Part shown: in pieces, positions 1 through 7,609 of the stretch
Layout: each line of letters starts with the position of its first letter
How positions within the stretch are numbered: the first letter of the stretch is position 1
Assembly: GCA_022821105.1 (NCBI GenBank)
Contig: JAJEEH010000266.1
Span: 1-36,365 of the forward strand
Source: Acidimicrobiia bacterium
GTDB taxonomy: Bacteria > Actinomycetota > Acidimicrobiia > Acidimicrobiales > Bin134
Direction of reading: 5' to 3'
Length of the DNA stretch: 36,365 nucleotides
Program-made: the position numbers and the translations under genes
Notes under the pieces: generated by a model
Database searches by the model: none
What the model was told of the DNA's origin: nothing
Seen by the model: the letters and a program-made list of their open reading frames with translations, nothing else

Positions 1-47
1 ACCGCCGAGGGGTGTCAGATCGGATGTTGGGGGAGTGGGGGTGGGGG

Positions 48-1061
48 CTATTCCAACCAGTCGAGAAGGGTGTGGGAATTGAGCAGTTCGCACTCGGGTG
101 GCGGGGATGTCTCGGTCAATTGCAGATCATCGCCGTCGAGGTACACCGACACCTGAACTTCGACTCCATCGACCACTGCGTCGAATCGACTCAGCAGTTG
201 GATGCCCTCGTCCGGGTACAGCGGACAGTCCTTGAGGTCGATGGCGATGGTTTCGTCGAGTCTGGTGGCGCCCTGGGCGTCCACGAGATCTTTGGCCAAC
301 AGCTTCATGTAGTCGACCAGATCAGAGGCGGTCTCGAACTCCAAGTGGGCCTCTCCTGATGTGGGCACAACGTCAGCCGCTTCGTCGGCCATGGCCATCT
401 CCCCGACTTCGGGCTCATCGGCAGCGGCTTCCATTGGTTCTGATTCCGCGTACCCCTCGTCGTCCATGGGGGCTTCCGCGAGTTCGACCGCCACGTCTTC
501 ATCCATCATCGCCTCGGCGGGGGCCTCCGCCGCGAAGACTTCCCCAGCGTCATCAGAAGCAGGACCGGCAACCGATTCTTCGGCAGATTCCTGGACGTCG
601 GCTTCGGCGGCTGGAGCGGGCAGTGCCATTTCCTCGGTGTCTGCCGGCGCGTCGGCCGCCACGGGCGCCGACGCCATGTCGTCATCGGCGAACTCGTCTC
701 CTTGCCGATCCAGGACGGTCACGCCCACCAAGGCGATGGCCGCAACCACCGCGGCGGCCGCCAGAATCGCCCTGGCCTGAGGGGGGATGGCCCGCAACCG
801 GCGTCGGGCAGTTTCCATAGACACCACCGGAGCCCGGTGATCCAAGGCCTGAGCGATCATCTGGTCTCGCACCTCGTCGGAAGGCGCCTCCACTGGAGCG
901 GCCACTAGATCCCGCACCGCCCGGAGCTCTTCCACCAGCTCCTGCAAGCGGGGATCGTTTTCCACCAGGGCGACTTCTTCCGCCGTGGCCTCCCCGTCCA
1001 GATAGGCGGAGGCCAGCTCGTCGAGTTCTTCTGGGGTCATGTGACCGCGTTCGTCGCTCAT
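48..1061 (-). CDS. Membrane anti-sigma factor of the adjacent ECF sigma factor
   Basis: 337 aa. The N-terminal ~75 residues are an acidic, helical, leucine-rich segment (begins MSDERGHMTPEELDELAS) of the kind that binds sigma factors. I see no HxxxCxxC zinc motif. One membrane helix follows at about residues 91-113 (AILAAAAVVAAIALVGVTVL). After it comes a very long Ala/Glu/Asp/Met-rich low-complexity stretch (about 118-235), then a compact C-terminal domain of about 100 residues that should lie outside the membrane and contains two cysteines (near DLKDCPLYPDEG and PPPECELLN). The start codon overlaps the sigma gene stop in an ATGA, so the two are translationally coupled. Family precedent makes it the inhibitor that releases the sigma factor on an envelope signal. 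The assignment rests on architecture and position; the extracytoplasmic domain is not one I recognise. Confidence 0.8.
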   Translation of the reverse strand: MSDERGHMTPEELDELASAYLDGEATAEEVALVENDPRLQELVEELRAVRDLVAAPVEAPSDEVRDQMIAQALDHRAPVVSMETARRRLRAIPPQARAILAAAAVVAAIALVGVTVLDRQGDEFADDDMASAPVAADAPADTEEMALPAPAAEADVQESAEESVAGPASDDAGEVFAAEAPAEAMMDEDVAVELAEAPMDDEGYAESEPMEAAADEPEVGEMAMADEAADVVPTSGEAHLEFETASDLVDYMKLLAKDLVDAQGATRLDETIAIDLKDCPLYPDEGIQLLSRFDAVVDGVEVQVSVYLDGDDLQLTETSPPPECELLNSHTLLDWLE

Positions 1062-1603
1062 GGTCTCTCCCCAGTGTGACGTTGGCCGGGGTCGTCTGGG
1101 TTCCCGCGCAGCACTTCCGCCAGCCGTCGGCGTCCCCGGGAGATGCGCGACCTCACTGTGCCGGGGGCGATGTTCAGCTCTTCGGCAATCTCCTCATAGC
1201 TCAATCCCACCTGGTCGCACAGCACCACCGGCACCCGGAACATCTCGGGGAGCTGGGCCAATGCCGCCTCGATGTCCATGCGGTCGCCCACCATGTCGGC
1301 CACCGGCCGCTCGGCCGCCGCCAAGGGCTGCTCCTCCACGGGGGACGGCACCGGGCGTCGGCCCCGCCGCCGCAGCTCGTCCAAACAGGCGTTGGTCACC
1401 ACCCGGTGCATCCAGGTGGTGAACTTCGACCGACCGTCGAAGCGGTCGATGCGCCTCACCAGGGTGATAAGCGCCTCCTGGGTGGCATCGAGGGCGTCGG
1501 CCTCGTTGCCGGCCAATCTCCGGCAGACGGCGTAGATCTGGTTGTAGTGCTTCCGCAGCAGGGCATCGAACGCGGCCTGGTCACCCTTTTGAGCTCTCTT
1601 CAC
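1058..1603 (-). CDS. ECF-type RNA polymerase sigma factor
   Basis: 181 aa from a GTG start. Region 2 is clear at about residues 14-80 (RKHYNQIYAVCRRLAGNEAD, then DATQEALITLVRRIDRF and FTTWMHRVVTNACLDELRRR). Region 4 is clear at about 112-165 (LPEMFRVPVVLCDQVGLSYE, then EEIAEELNIAPGTVRSRISR), with the helix-turn-helix for the -35 element. It would direct RNA polymerase to a small envelope-stress regulon. It is coupled to the downstream anti-sigma gene by a 4-base overlap and is divergent from the DUF4349 lipoprotein, whose promoter fits ECF recognition. Oddity: relatives usually begin several residues earlier with a D-D-x-E-L-V segment. That segment (ADDTELV) is encoded in frame just upstream of the GTG, but no ATG, GTG or TTG precedes it before 1680. 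Either the protein is short at its N-terminus or a rare start is used. Confidence 0.9.
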   Translation of the reverse strand: MKRAQKGDQAAFDALLRKHYNQIYAVCRRLAGNEADALDATQEALITLVRRIDRFDGRSKFTTWMHRVVTNACLDELRRRGRRPVPSPVEEQPLAAAERPVADMVGDRMDIEAALAQLPEMFRVPVVLCDQVGLSYEEIAEELNIAPGTVRSRISRGRRRLAEVLRGNPDDPGQRHTGERP

Positions 1604-1691
1604 CAGCTCCGTGTCATCCGCCGCGCCTCTGATGCCCCGAGGGTACCCACCCGGCGCCTCTGGCTGGTTGCACTGTAAGTTTGGTCCGCCG

Positions 1692-1719
1692 GGAACTAAT
1701 CCGCCCCGCCTTTCGTCTT
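1692..1719 (+). promoter_or_regulatory. Candidate ECF sigma promoter for the DUF4349 lipoprotein gene
   Basis: GGAACT at 1692-1697 and CGTCTT at 1714-1719 are separated by 16 bases. This matches the general ECF consensus (GGAAC, 16-17 bases, CGTC). It lies about 32 bases upstream of a ribosome binding site (GGGGAGG, 1737-1743) and the ATG at 1751. It lies between the divergent ECF sigma gene and the lipoprotein gene, so the adjacent sigma factor is the obvious candidate to read it. That last step is inference. Confidence 0.65.
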
Positions 1720-1750
1720 AGTTGGCAACGCTCGATAGGGGAGGAAACCC

Positions 1751-3148
1751 ATGGACGACGCGATCCGCACTACAACCAGGCCCAAGCGCCGCACCTTGAG
1801 CTTCATGTTGCTGGCGGTGCTCAGTGTGGTGTTTGTACTGCTCGGTGCCTGCAATGCCGGCAACGATGACGACGCTGCCGAGGTTTCCGCTCCTGCCGAT
1901 TTCGATGCCCCAGCGGCCGCAGCCGACGACTCTGGGGAGAGGCTGGCGCGCGAGGAGTCTGAAGAGGCAGCAATGGATGCACCCGCTGAAGACGCGTCTG
2001 AAACCGTCCAATTGACGAGCGGCGACAGCGGCCTGGCCGTTCCCACCGCCCTCACCCCCGCCGATCTGGGCCGCGACATCATCTACACCGCCGAGATCTC
2101 GGTGCAGGCCGACGACGTGACCGCGGCCAGCCGGGAGGCGGTGGCCATCGTGCAGGGCCTGGGCGGCATCGTGTTCTCCCAAACCACCCAAACCGAGCCC
2201 CGGCCCCGCACCGCCATCACCTTCAAGGTGCTGCCCGACGACTTCTCCACCGCCCTCGAGCGGCTGGCCGGCGTGGGCAAGCTGGTGGACCAGTCCATCA
2301 GCTCCGACGACGTGACCGAGATCATCGTGGATCTGCGGAGCCGCATCATCACTGCCGAGGCCAGCGTGGAGCGGCTGCGGAATTTCCTCCAACAGGCCAC
2401 CGAACTCGAAGACGTGGCCGAGCTCGAGCGGGAGCTGCTCGACCGCGAGACCACCCTGGAGCGGCTGCGCGGTCAGCTCCGCACCCTGCAAAACCAGGTT
2501 GATCTGGCCACCATCACGATCACCATCACCCAGTCGCCCACCGTGCTGCCCGACACCGGGATCATGGTCACCGCCTGGGTTTCCGAGCGCGCCGACGACC
2601 CCTGCCTGGGAGTCCAGAACATAACCGTGGAGCCCGAGGCAAGGGTCTATCTCTGCCTGGAGGTGGAGAACACCGGGACTTCAGCGCTCACCGATGTGGA
2701 GGTGAGCACCCGCAACCTGCGCCTCAACCTGGACAACTTCCGGCCCGCCCAGGGCACCTTCAGCCGGATCGAGCCCAGCGAGCTCATGGCCGCGGTCCTA
2801 GAGCTGCCCATCGAAGAGGGCCGCCTGGCCGGCCGGGTGGCCACCCGAGGCCTGCCCATCGAGCTGGAGGTGACCGCTACCCCCATCGATTTCGACGGCA
2901 CCGCCCTCGATGAGGTGTGGGGCGAGTCGGTTGTCTGGGTTCAGGTGGACACCGACGACGCCCTGCCCGGCTTCGGCGATTCGGTGTCCGACGGCGCCAG
3001 CGGCGTGGTGGCCGTGTTCAGCGTGGTTCTGATCGTGGTCGGCGTGCTGTTGCCCTTCCTCCCCATCATCGCGGCGATCGCCGCTCTGATCTGGTGGGTC
3101 CGTCGCCGCAACCGCAAAGCAGAGTCAACGCCGCCAACGGCTACCTGA
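1751..3148 (+). CDS. DUF4349-domain lipoprotein with C-terminal membrane anchor
   Basis: 465 aa. The N-terminus has basic residues, a hydrophobic stretch (FMLLAVLSVVFVLL) and a lipobox ending at Cys34 (LLGAC), followed by an acidic Ala/Asp-rich linker. Residues of about 100-260 match the DUF4349 pattern: two beta-rich segments around a long charged coiled coil (DVAELERELLDRETTLERL, then RGQLRTLQNQVDLATITITI). A second beta-rich domain of about 130 residues is inserted before the C-terminal membrane segment (about 418-447, ending WWVRRRNRKAE). The function of DUF4349 is not established, but such proteins commonly sit beside ECF sigma/anti-sigma pairs, as here, which suggests an envelope sensor or effector. 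The start is supported by GGGGAGG eight bases upstream. The last 8 bases overlap the convergent gene end at 3141. Confidence 0.85.
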   Translation: MDDAIRTTTRPKRRTLSFMLLAVLSVVFVLLGACNAGNDDDAAEVSAPADFDAPAAAADDSGERLAREESEEAAMDAPAEDASETVQLTSGDSGLAVPTALTPADLGRDIIYTAEISVQADDVTAASREAVAIVQGLGGIVFSQTTQTEPRPRTAITFKVLPDDFSTALERLAGVGKLVDQSISSDDVTEIIVDLRSRIITAEASVERLRNFLQQATELEDVAELERELLDRETTLERLRGQLRTLQNQVDLATITITITQSPTVLPDTGIMVTAWVSERADDPCLGVQNITVEPEARVYLCLEVENTGTSALTDVEVSTRNLRLNLDNFRPAQGTFSRIEPSELMAAVLELPIEEGRLAGRVATRGLPIELEVTATPIDFDGTALDEVWGESVVWVQVDTDDALPGFGDSVSDGASGVVAVFSVVLIVVGVLLPFLPIIAAIAALIWWVRRRNRKAESTPPTAT

Positions 3149-6017
3149 ACATGGAACGAGTCGACATCAGCTGCTCGTACAGCTCCAAGAGGTCGGGGCC
3201 GATGAGATCGTCGGACTCGGGTTGGTTGCTCTCCCGCTTCAGCAAGCGCACCAGCTCCGCCATGATCTGGCGGACCTCGGTGGGGTTCTCGGCTGCGGCC
3301 ATCAACCGCAGGCGGTAGCACTGCTCGCAGACCCCGACCAATTGGAGGCTGGTCAAGACCGCTCCTTTAGCACCGTCGGTATCACCTACCTCCAAGCACC
3401 GTTCGGCTAAGTCGTGGGCCGCAGTATCCACCAAACAGTCGATGTGGGTACGCAGCCCGAAATCAGCCCATCGGAACATGTCGCCGGCGCCGCCGGTAAA
3501 CGGTGTTCCCCGCACCAGATCGAGTGCAGATTGAAGCTGCTCTCGACCGCGCTGGCCCGCATCCTTGCGGGCAGCCGAAACGAGGGCTTCGAACCTGCTG
3601 ACATCGGTTCCCACCCCTTCCCGCAGTCGATAAATCCCCTTGGGGCTCACTCTTGGCAGGTATAGATCGCCGTTTTCGTTGGACCCAAGGGCATTGCGAG
3701 CTCGACTCACCGTGTTGGCCAAGGTGGACTCAGAAGGTGGTTCGTCGGAGGGCCATATATGGGTTCGCAGCTGGTCTCGATCAGCTCCTTCAGGATGAAA
3801 GGCCAGATAGGTAACCAGATCTAACGCTCGTCGAGACGTAAACGGGTTGGCAGCCCCAGACACTTCTACAGTTCCCAATACCCGGACCTCAATGCTCACA
3901 TCCAAGGGGTCGATTGGAGAGGCGTCGCGTTTGACTTCGACCAGTCGTGGGATTGGAGGCACGGTCAGGGCTACTCCCTCGGTGTCTTTCGCTGAAGAGG
4001 CCAATTCAGCAAAAGCGGTGATGGCCGCATCAGGCACCCCTTGGGCCTCCAATAGAAGACCGATGGGCTGAAGCAGAAGGCCATCTTCATCGAATCGACC
4101 CACCCACGAGGCATCGTCGAGGCCGTGAGCTACGACACTGACAGAGGAATCGCATGCTTTGAGGAGTTCGGGGGCATCTTCCTCGCTTAGCTGATGGGGG
4201 ACCAGTGTCACCATTGGGTGCGAGTAGTCACCCTTGTCCCCAAATCTGTTGCCGACGACGGGGGAATGGCTTCCCAACAATGCTCGATTTTGACGCTGGT
4301 GGTGCCTGATTCGCTCAATGGCGGAAGCCACATCCGGTACGTATTCGACTCGCTCCATCACGGTGAGTTCTTGTCCGAACCCCACACACAAGACGGTTAG
4401 GTCATCGGCCAAGTGGCTGCTGGCCAGCTGCATTGCCAATGCCGAGCAAAAGCCAGCTATCGCGTCAGGGCTTCCTTCCAGGCTCAGGGCGGCCATGTGC
4501 TCCAGGTTCAGAAGAAACTCACTGCCGCTTGCCTTACCCACGGTGGACAGGGTGGGCAACGGCGCGGGCACACCATCGGCTTCATCCAAGAGTCGTTCCA
4601 GCCCTCCGTCCTTCCTAAGCGACCAAGTCATGCCGTCGTCGCCGGTGTGAAATCCGGGTGGAGCCTCGATGGGTGAGCTGAGGTGAATCGACACTTCGTT
4701 TGAATCCAGAGATACTCCGATGATGTTGGGAGGCGTGCTGTCATCAAACCGAGAAGACATGATTCGCAGAGACGCATCCAGGAAGAGAGCAGCATCAGGA
4801 TCGGCAGCGGATTGCAGTTGTTGGTCCAACTGAATCGCGATCTTGGAGGGAGGCACGGGCATTCGACCATTTGGCAGCCGACGGCGCTGAGTCCTTCGAA
4901 GACGGGCCAGCACCCACCCAAGGCTGCTGGCGAAAACTCCCAGACCACCGACAGCGAACATTGCCTCCTTGCTGGGGGCAGACTGCCGATCTGTGCTTTC
5001 GGAAGGAACACTGGCCACCACCATTGGCCTAGCCGTGGCGTAGGCCGACACAAGGGCGGCGCTGTCGACCTTCTCCGGTACAGGTTGAGCCTCGATGGCT
5101 TCTGTGGCGACCTTTTCCGGTACAGGTTGAGTCTCGATGGCTTCTGTGGCGACCTTCTCCGGTACGGATTGGGCTAGTGGCGCGGCAAGAGTCGGCTTGG
5201 GATCAAGGGCGGGGATCTCTAGCTGCCATCCAGGCAATATGACTTCTGGGTCTTGGATGATGTCCTGGTTGGAGTCGAAGATTTCAACCCACCTCTCTGG
5301 GTCATTGAGATGTTGAGCCGCCAGTCGCCACAAGGTGTCGCCGCTCTGGACCGTGACCAAGGATTGGTCGAGGACGGGATCAGGCAGGACAAGCTCCCAC
5401 TCGGCTTCGGACTGGCCTGTGTCCGACGGCGATCCTCCGTCTAGTTGCCCTTGCCCTTCGTCCAGCACGAATACCTCAGTCCATCTGTTTGGATCCCCCA
5501 GGTACTGCTCAGCCAACTGGCGCACGCTGTCGTGTCGTTCCGCAGCATGGACGATCAGGTCGTCATCTGCGGCCTCGACATCCATCTTGAATTCTGTTGG
5601 AACTAGGAGCTCTTGATTGTCGGCCAGCGCAACTCCTGGATGTTGGAGTGAGAAGGAGATCAAAAGAGCCGCTCCCATGATTTGGGCCGATATGCGCTGG
5701 ATGAACGAGGGCAAGAAAACAACCCGAGGGGCAACTCGGCCTCGAAGGTGGGCCCACGCTTCTATCCCCACTCCGGCAAGCAACAGGAACCAAAGAACCC
5801 ACACAACGACCGAAATGGACTTCCAGATCGCAGAGGGGGGCACAGCCCCTGTCTTGATGGCGGTCACAAGGTCCGAACCCGAGGGGATTCCTTGGGGAAG
5901 TGGCCAACCCACCCCAAAGATCAGGACTATCGGTACGCCGATCAACAAGCCGGCCAATAGCACGGCTGAAACCAGGCCGCGGACAATTTCCCTTCGGGGG
6001 TCTTCATTCAGGTTCAT
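3141..6017 (-). CDS. Membrane-spanning LysM / BTAD-type transcriptional regulator of the Tad pilus locus
   Basis: 958 aa, last gene of the pilus operon, coupled by a 4-base overlap to the gene before it. In order: membrane segments at about 14-36, 67-86 and 112-130; a degenerate LysM-like unit (about 155-212) and a good LysM domain (about 221-268, VTVQSGDTLWRLAAQHLNDP then ERWVEIFDSN); a run of 14-residue repeats (about 285-318); a fourth membrane segment (about 353-371); a basic stretch (RLRRTQRRR); a central domain I do not recognise; and a C-terminal OmpR-type winged helix (about 705-800, VRVLGTVEVSG, LVTYLAFHPEGADRDQLRTH) followed by a BTAD helical domain (about 810-950). The LysM part would face the cell wall and the DNA-binding part the cytoplasm, so it could report wall state directly to transcription. 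The topology is inferred from helix order. LysM-BTAD proteins are known neighbours of actinobacterial Tad genes. Confidence 0.85.
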   Translation of the reverse strand: MNLNEDPRREIVRGLVSAVLLAGLLIGVPIVLIFGVGWPLPQGIPSGSDLVTAIKTGAVPPSAIWKSISVVVWVLWFLLLAGVGIEAWAHLRGRVAPRVVFLPSFIQRISAQIMGAALLISFSLQHPGVALADNQELLVPTEFKMDVEAADDDLIVHAAERHDSVRQLAEQYLGDPNRWTEVFVLDEGQGQLDGGSPSDTGQSEAEWELVLPDPVLDQSLVTVQSGDTLWRLAAQHLNDPERWVEIFDSNQDIIQDPEVILPGWQLEIPALDPKPTLAAPLAQSVPEKVATEAIETQPVPEKVATEAIEAQPVPEKVDSAALVSAYATARPMVVASVPSESTDRQSAPSKEAMFAVGGLGVFASSLGWVLARLRRTQRRRLPNGRMPVPPSKIAIQLDQQLQSAADPDAALFLDASLRIMSSRFDDSTPPNIIGVSLDSNEVSIHLSSPIEAPPGFHTGDDGMTWSLRKDGGLERLLDEADGVPAPLPTLSTVGKASGSEFLLNLEHMAALSLEGSPDAIAGFCSALAMQLASSHLADDLTVLCVGFGQELTVMERVEYVPDVASAIERIRHHQRQNRALLGSHSPVVGNRFGDKGDYSHPMVTLVPHQLSEEDAPELLKACDSSVSVVAHGLDDASWVGRFDEDGLLLQPIGLLLEAQGVPDAAITAFAELASSAKDTEGVALTVPPIPRLVEVKRDASPIDPLDVSIEVRVLGTVEVSGAANPFTSRRALDLVTYLAFHPEGADRDQLRTHIWPSDEPPSESTLANTVSRARNALGSNENGDLYLPRVSPKGIYRLREGVGTDVSRFEALVSAARKDAGQRGREQLQSALDLVRGTPFTGGAGDMFRWADFGLRTHIDCLVDTAAHDLAERCLEVGDTDGAKGAVLTSLQLVGVCEQCYRLRLMAAAENPTEVRQIMAELVRLLKRESNQPESDDLIGPDLLELYEQLMSTRSMFR
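5067..5166 (-). repeat. 42-bp in-frame tandem repeat inside the LysM-BTAD gene
   Basis: Two full units and one partial unit of 42 bases encode VPEKVATEAIETQP, VPEKVATEAIEAQP and VPEKVDSAAL. The units differ by only a few bases. The repeat lies between the LysM domains and the fourth membrane segment, as a Pro/Glu-rich spacer, and its copy number may vary between strains. Confidence 0.85.
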
Positions 6018-6475
6018 AGGTAATCTCCTCTGTCTATTCCCTGTATGGCACGGGCACTGGCGTGTCCAGTCACCCGACGTGTCTCAATGCCGAGCATTGA
6101 GAGCACTCGAAGAGGCTGGGTCAACCACACAGTTGCGGAGACCGTGTCGCCCCGGACCGAGATCGACCACTCATCGTTTGGGCCGAGAAATTCCGACGCC
6201 GCGATTCGCGCCTTCGTTGGGTCAACGGTCACGTTCCCTTCCCCTTGGTAGATGGATTCGGTTGAAATCGCCTGGGCGCCGGCTCTGGCTGCCTCCAGCG
6301 CCAGGGAGGAGGCAGCCCGCTTGGCGTTCAGAATCTGGGCACCGTCGTAAGCCAGTCCTCCAAGCATGACTAGTGCCGCAGCCAACACGACGAAGACCAC
6401 CGTGACCTGTCCCCGTTGCCGGTCTGTGCGTGATCGGGGATGGCCAAGAGTCCTTCTCGAGGGACCTCGGTGCAC
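6014..6475 (-). CDS. TadE/TadG-like minor pseudopilin
   Basis: 153 aa from a GTG at 6475, three bases after the preceding gene's stop. A GAGGG ribosome site lies nine bases upstream of this GTG, so I prefer it to the longer open frame that begins inside the neighbouring gene. A basic N-terminus (RRTLGHPRSRTDRQRGQ) leads into one membrane helix (VTVVFVVLAAALVMLGGLAY). The segment that follows, YDGAQILNAKRAASSLALEA, is typical of TadE/TadG proteins: an Asp-containing turn and an Ala-rich helix. A small beta-rich periplasm-facing domain ends the protein. Such proteins assist assembly of Flp pili. The gene overlaps the LysM-BTAD gene by 4 bases. Assigning it as TadG rather than TadE is not possible from sequence alone. 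Confidence 0.75.
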   Translation of the reverse strand: MHRGPSRRTLGHPRSRTDRQRGQVTVVFVVLAAALVMLGGLAYDGAQILNAKRAASSLALEAARAGAQAISTESIYQGEGNVTVDPTKARIAASEFLGPNDEWSISVRGDTVSATVWLTQPLRVLSMLGIETRRVTGHASARAIQGIDRGDYL

Positions 6476-6477
6476 AG

Positions 6478-6927
6478 CTACGAGCCCTCGCTTCGAAAGC
6501 GGTCCACCACTGACATGGACTCGGCGGACACCACTCGACTCCCGGGCAGACCAGGCACGGCCAGATCCGAAAGCCTCACCACACACGAAACTTGGAGATG
6601 CACCTTTCCACCCGGCCGAAGATCAAGTTCCAAGACACGAATCTGGGGACCTCCATGACAACTCGTATTTAGGTGCTCCAGGGTGGCCTTTGCGGTTGTC
6701 GATGCCGCGGCCTGCGCATTCGAGACCGACTGGGTTTGTGACGCGGCGCGGGCCGCGCTGCGAGCTGCGGAAGTGAGCTTGCTCTCAATTACTCCTAGTC
6801 GCCCGGCGGCCACAACGAAGAAGAGAAGTGTGGCCATCACCGGAGTCAGAATCACCAGTCCCACCACACTGCTTCCTCGTTCCGCGGTTCCCTTTGGCCG
6901 ACGGCGCCACCGGATCTGGGTCTTCAT
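6478..6927 (-). CDS. TadE-like minor pseudopilin
   Basis: 149 aa. A strongly basic N-terminus (KTQIRWRRRPKG, then ERGSS) precedes a single hydrophobic helix (VVGLVILTPVMATLLFFVVA) and the usual Ala/Ser-rich amphipathic helix (KLTSAARSAARAASQTQS). The C-terminal domain is small and contains two cysteines (NTSCHGG and LQVSCVV) that could form a disulfide outside the membrane. The ERGSS segment before the helix is the typical TadE processing or orientation region. It overlaps the gene before it by 4 bases (ATGA). It is one of three consecutive TadE/TadG-like genes. Its role as a pilus assembly component is inferred from family and position. Confidence 0.8.
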   Translation of the reverse strand: MKTQIRWRRRPKGTAERGSSVVGLVILTPVMATLLFFVVAAGRLGVIESKLTSAARSAARAASQTQSVSNAQAAASTTAKATLEHLNTSCHGGPQIRVLELDLRPGGKVHLQVSCVVRLSDLAVPGLPGSRVVSAESMSVVDRFRSEGS

Positions 6928-7301
6928 CTTCGGTACTCAGGAACAAAGACCTCGCGTGGTCCCGCCGCAGTAGAAGAAACGCTGGGGCGATACCCAGGGA
7001 TCAGCGACTTCACGGCGGCCTGTACGGTCACCGACAGCCGCGATGGGTCTGCTTGCACAGAGACATCCACGTCCGACAACAGGTTGCCCGCGCTTGCTCC
7101 GATGACCGACCGCACGGCCGAGTGGGCTGCCGCCTCGGTGCCCAATTCGCCTTGACCAGCCTGGGCGCCCTCTTGAGCAGCAGCATCCACTAGAGCCTGG
7201 GCATGAAAGACCAGGGCTGCTTGGACGACCACGAAGACCAAAAGCATGGCAACGGGTACGACCAGGACGGCGGTCGTTACTTCACCGCGCTCGCACTGCA
7301 T
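6924..7301 (-). CDS. TadE-like minor pseudopilin
   Basis: 125 aa when started at the ATG at 7301. The longer open frame runs back through the pilin gene as a low-complexity His/Gly/Arg stretch and is unlikely to be translated. The N-terminus CERGEVTTAVLVVPVAMLLV combines the ERGEVTTA motif common to actinobacterial TadE proteins with a membrane helix (to about residue 27). An Ala/Gln-rich helix follows (HAQALVDAAAQEGAQAGQGE), then a short beta-rich domain. It lies 26 bases after the pilin stop codon and overlaps the next gene by 4 bases. The ribosome site is weak (GGTGGGG about ten bases upstream), so the start is less sure than the gene. Confidence 0.75.
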   Translation of the reverse strand: MQCERGEVTTAVLVVPVAMLLVFVVVQAALVFHAQALVDAAAQEGAQAGQGELGTEAAAHSAVRSVIGASAGNLLSDVDVSVQADPSRLSVTVQAAVKSLIPGYRPSVSSTAAGPREVFVPEYRR

Positions 7302-7327
7302 TCCTTGGTCTGCCCCACCGTCGTCGA

Positions 7328-7528
7328 TCAGCTGATTTTGCTGGTCTGGCCGGTGATAAAGGTGGTGATGACCACTCCGGCAGCCACCGCCGCGGCGACC
7401 AAGACCGCGATGATGATCACCGTTGAGGTCACATCCCCTCGTTCGGCTTGCCACGCCTGGCGAACGCGTTGTTCGAGTCCCGCCAATGCGACGGTCATTT
7501 GTTCATAGAGCTTGGCAGCCACTCTCAT
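7328..7528 (-). CDS. Small Flp-like pilin
   Basis: 66 aa from the ATG at 7528, which sits six bases after AGGAG. An ATG two codons earlier abuts that site and is less likely. The layout is that of a short type IVb pilin: an amphipathic leader (KLYEQMTVALAGLEQRVRQA), then ERGDVTSTVIIIAVLVAAAV with a hydrophobic helix starting right after the Asp, and a short polar tail (ITGQTSKIS). The position between tadC and the tadE genes fits the main pilin. Oddity: the classical Flp cleavage context has a Glu five residues into the mature protein, and I do not see one. No prepilin peptidase gene is in the window. Confidence 0.65.
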   Translation of the reverse strand: MRVAAKLYEQMTVALAGLEQRVRQAWQAERGDVTSTVIIIAVLVAAAVAAGVVITTFITGQTSKIS

Positions 7529-7555
7529 CGTCATCTCCTGCCAAATGTTGATTGG

Positions 7556-7571
7556 GGCGATTCAAGTCGCC
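7556..7571 (-). other. Short hairpin between tadC and the pilin gene
   Basis: On the coding strand GGCGA and TCGCC pair perfectly around a 6-base loop, 28 bases upstream of the pilin ATG. There is no T-run, so it is not an intrinsic terminator. It could affect processing or stability of the pilin message. This is a weak signal that could arise by chance. Confidence 0.3.
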
Positions 7572-7609
7572 GATAAGTACATGTCTCGCAGCCTGGTCTC
7601 CAGGGCCAT

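Noticed and set aside
5067..5166. Regular repeats considered as a CRISPR-like array
   Set aside because: The 42-base units are contiguous without spacers and are in frame inside a coding sequence.
7302..7454. Longer start for the TadE-like gene at 6924-7301
   Set aside because: The extra residues overlap the pilin gene and form a His/Gly/Arg low-complexity run without a signal or domain.
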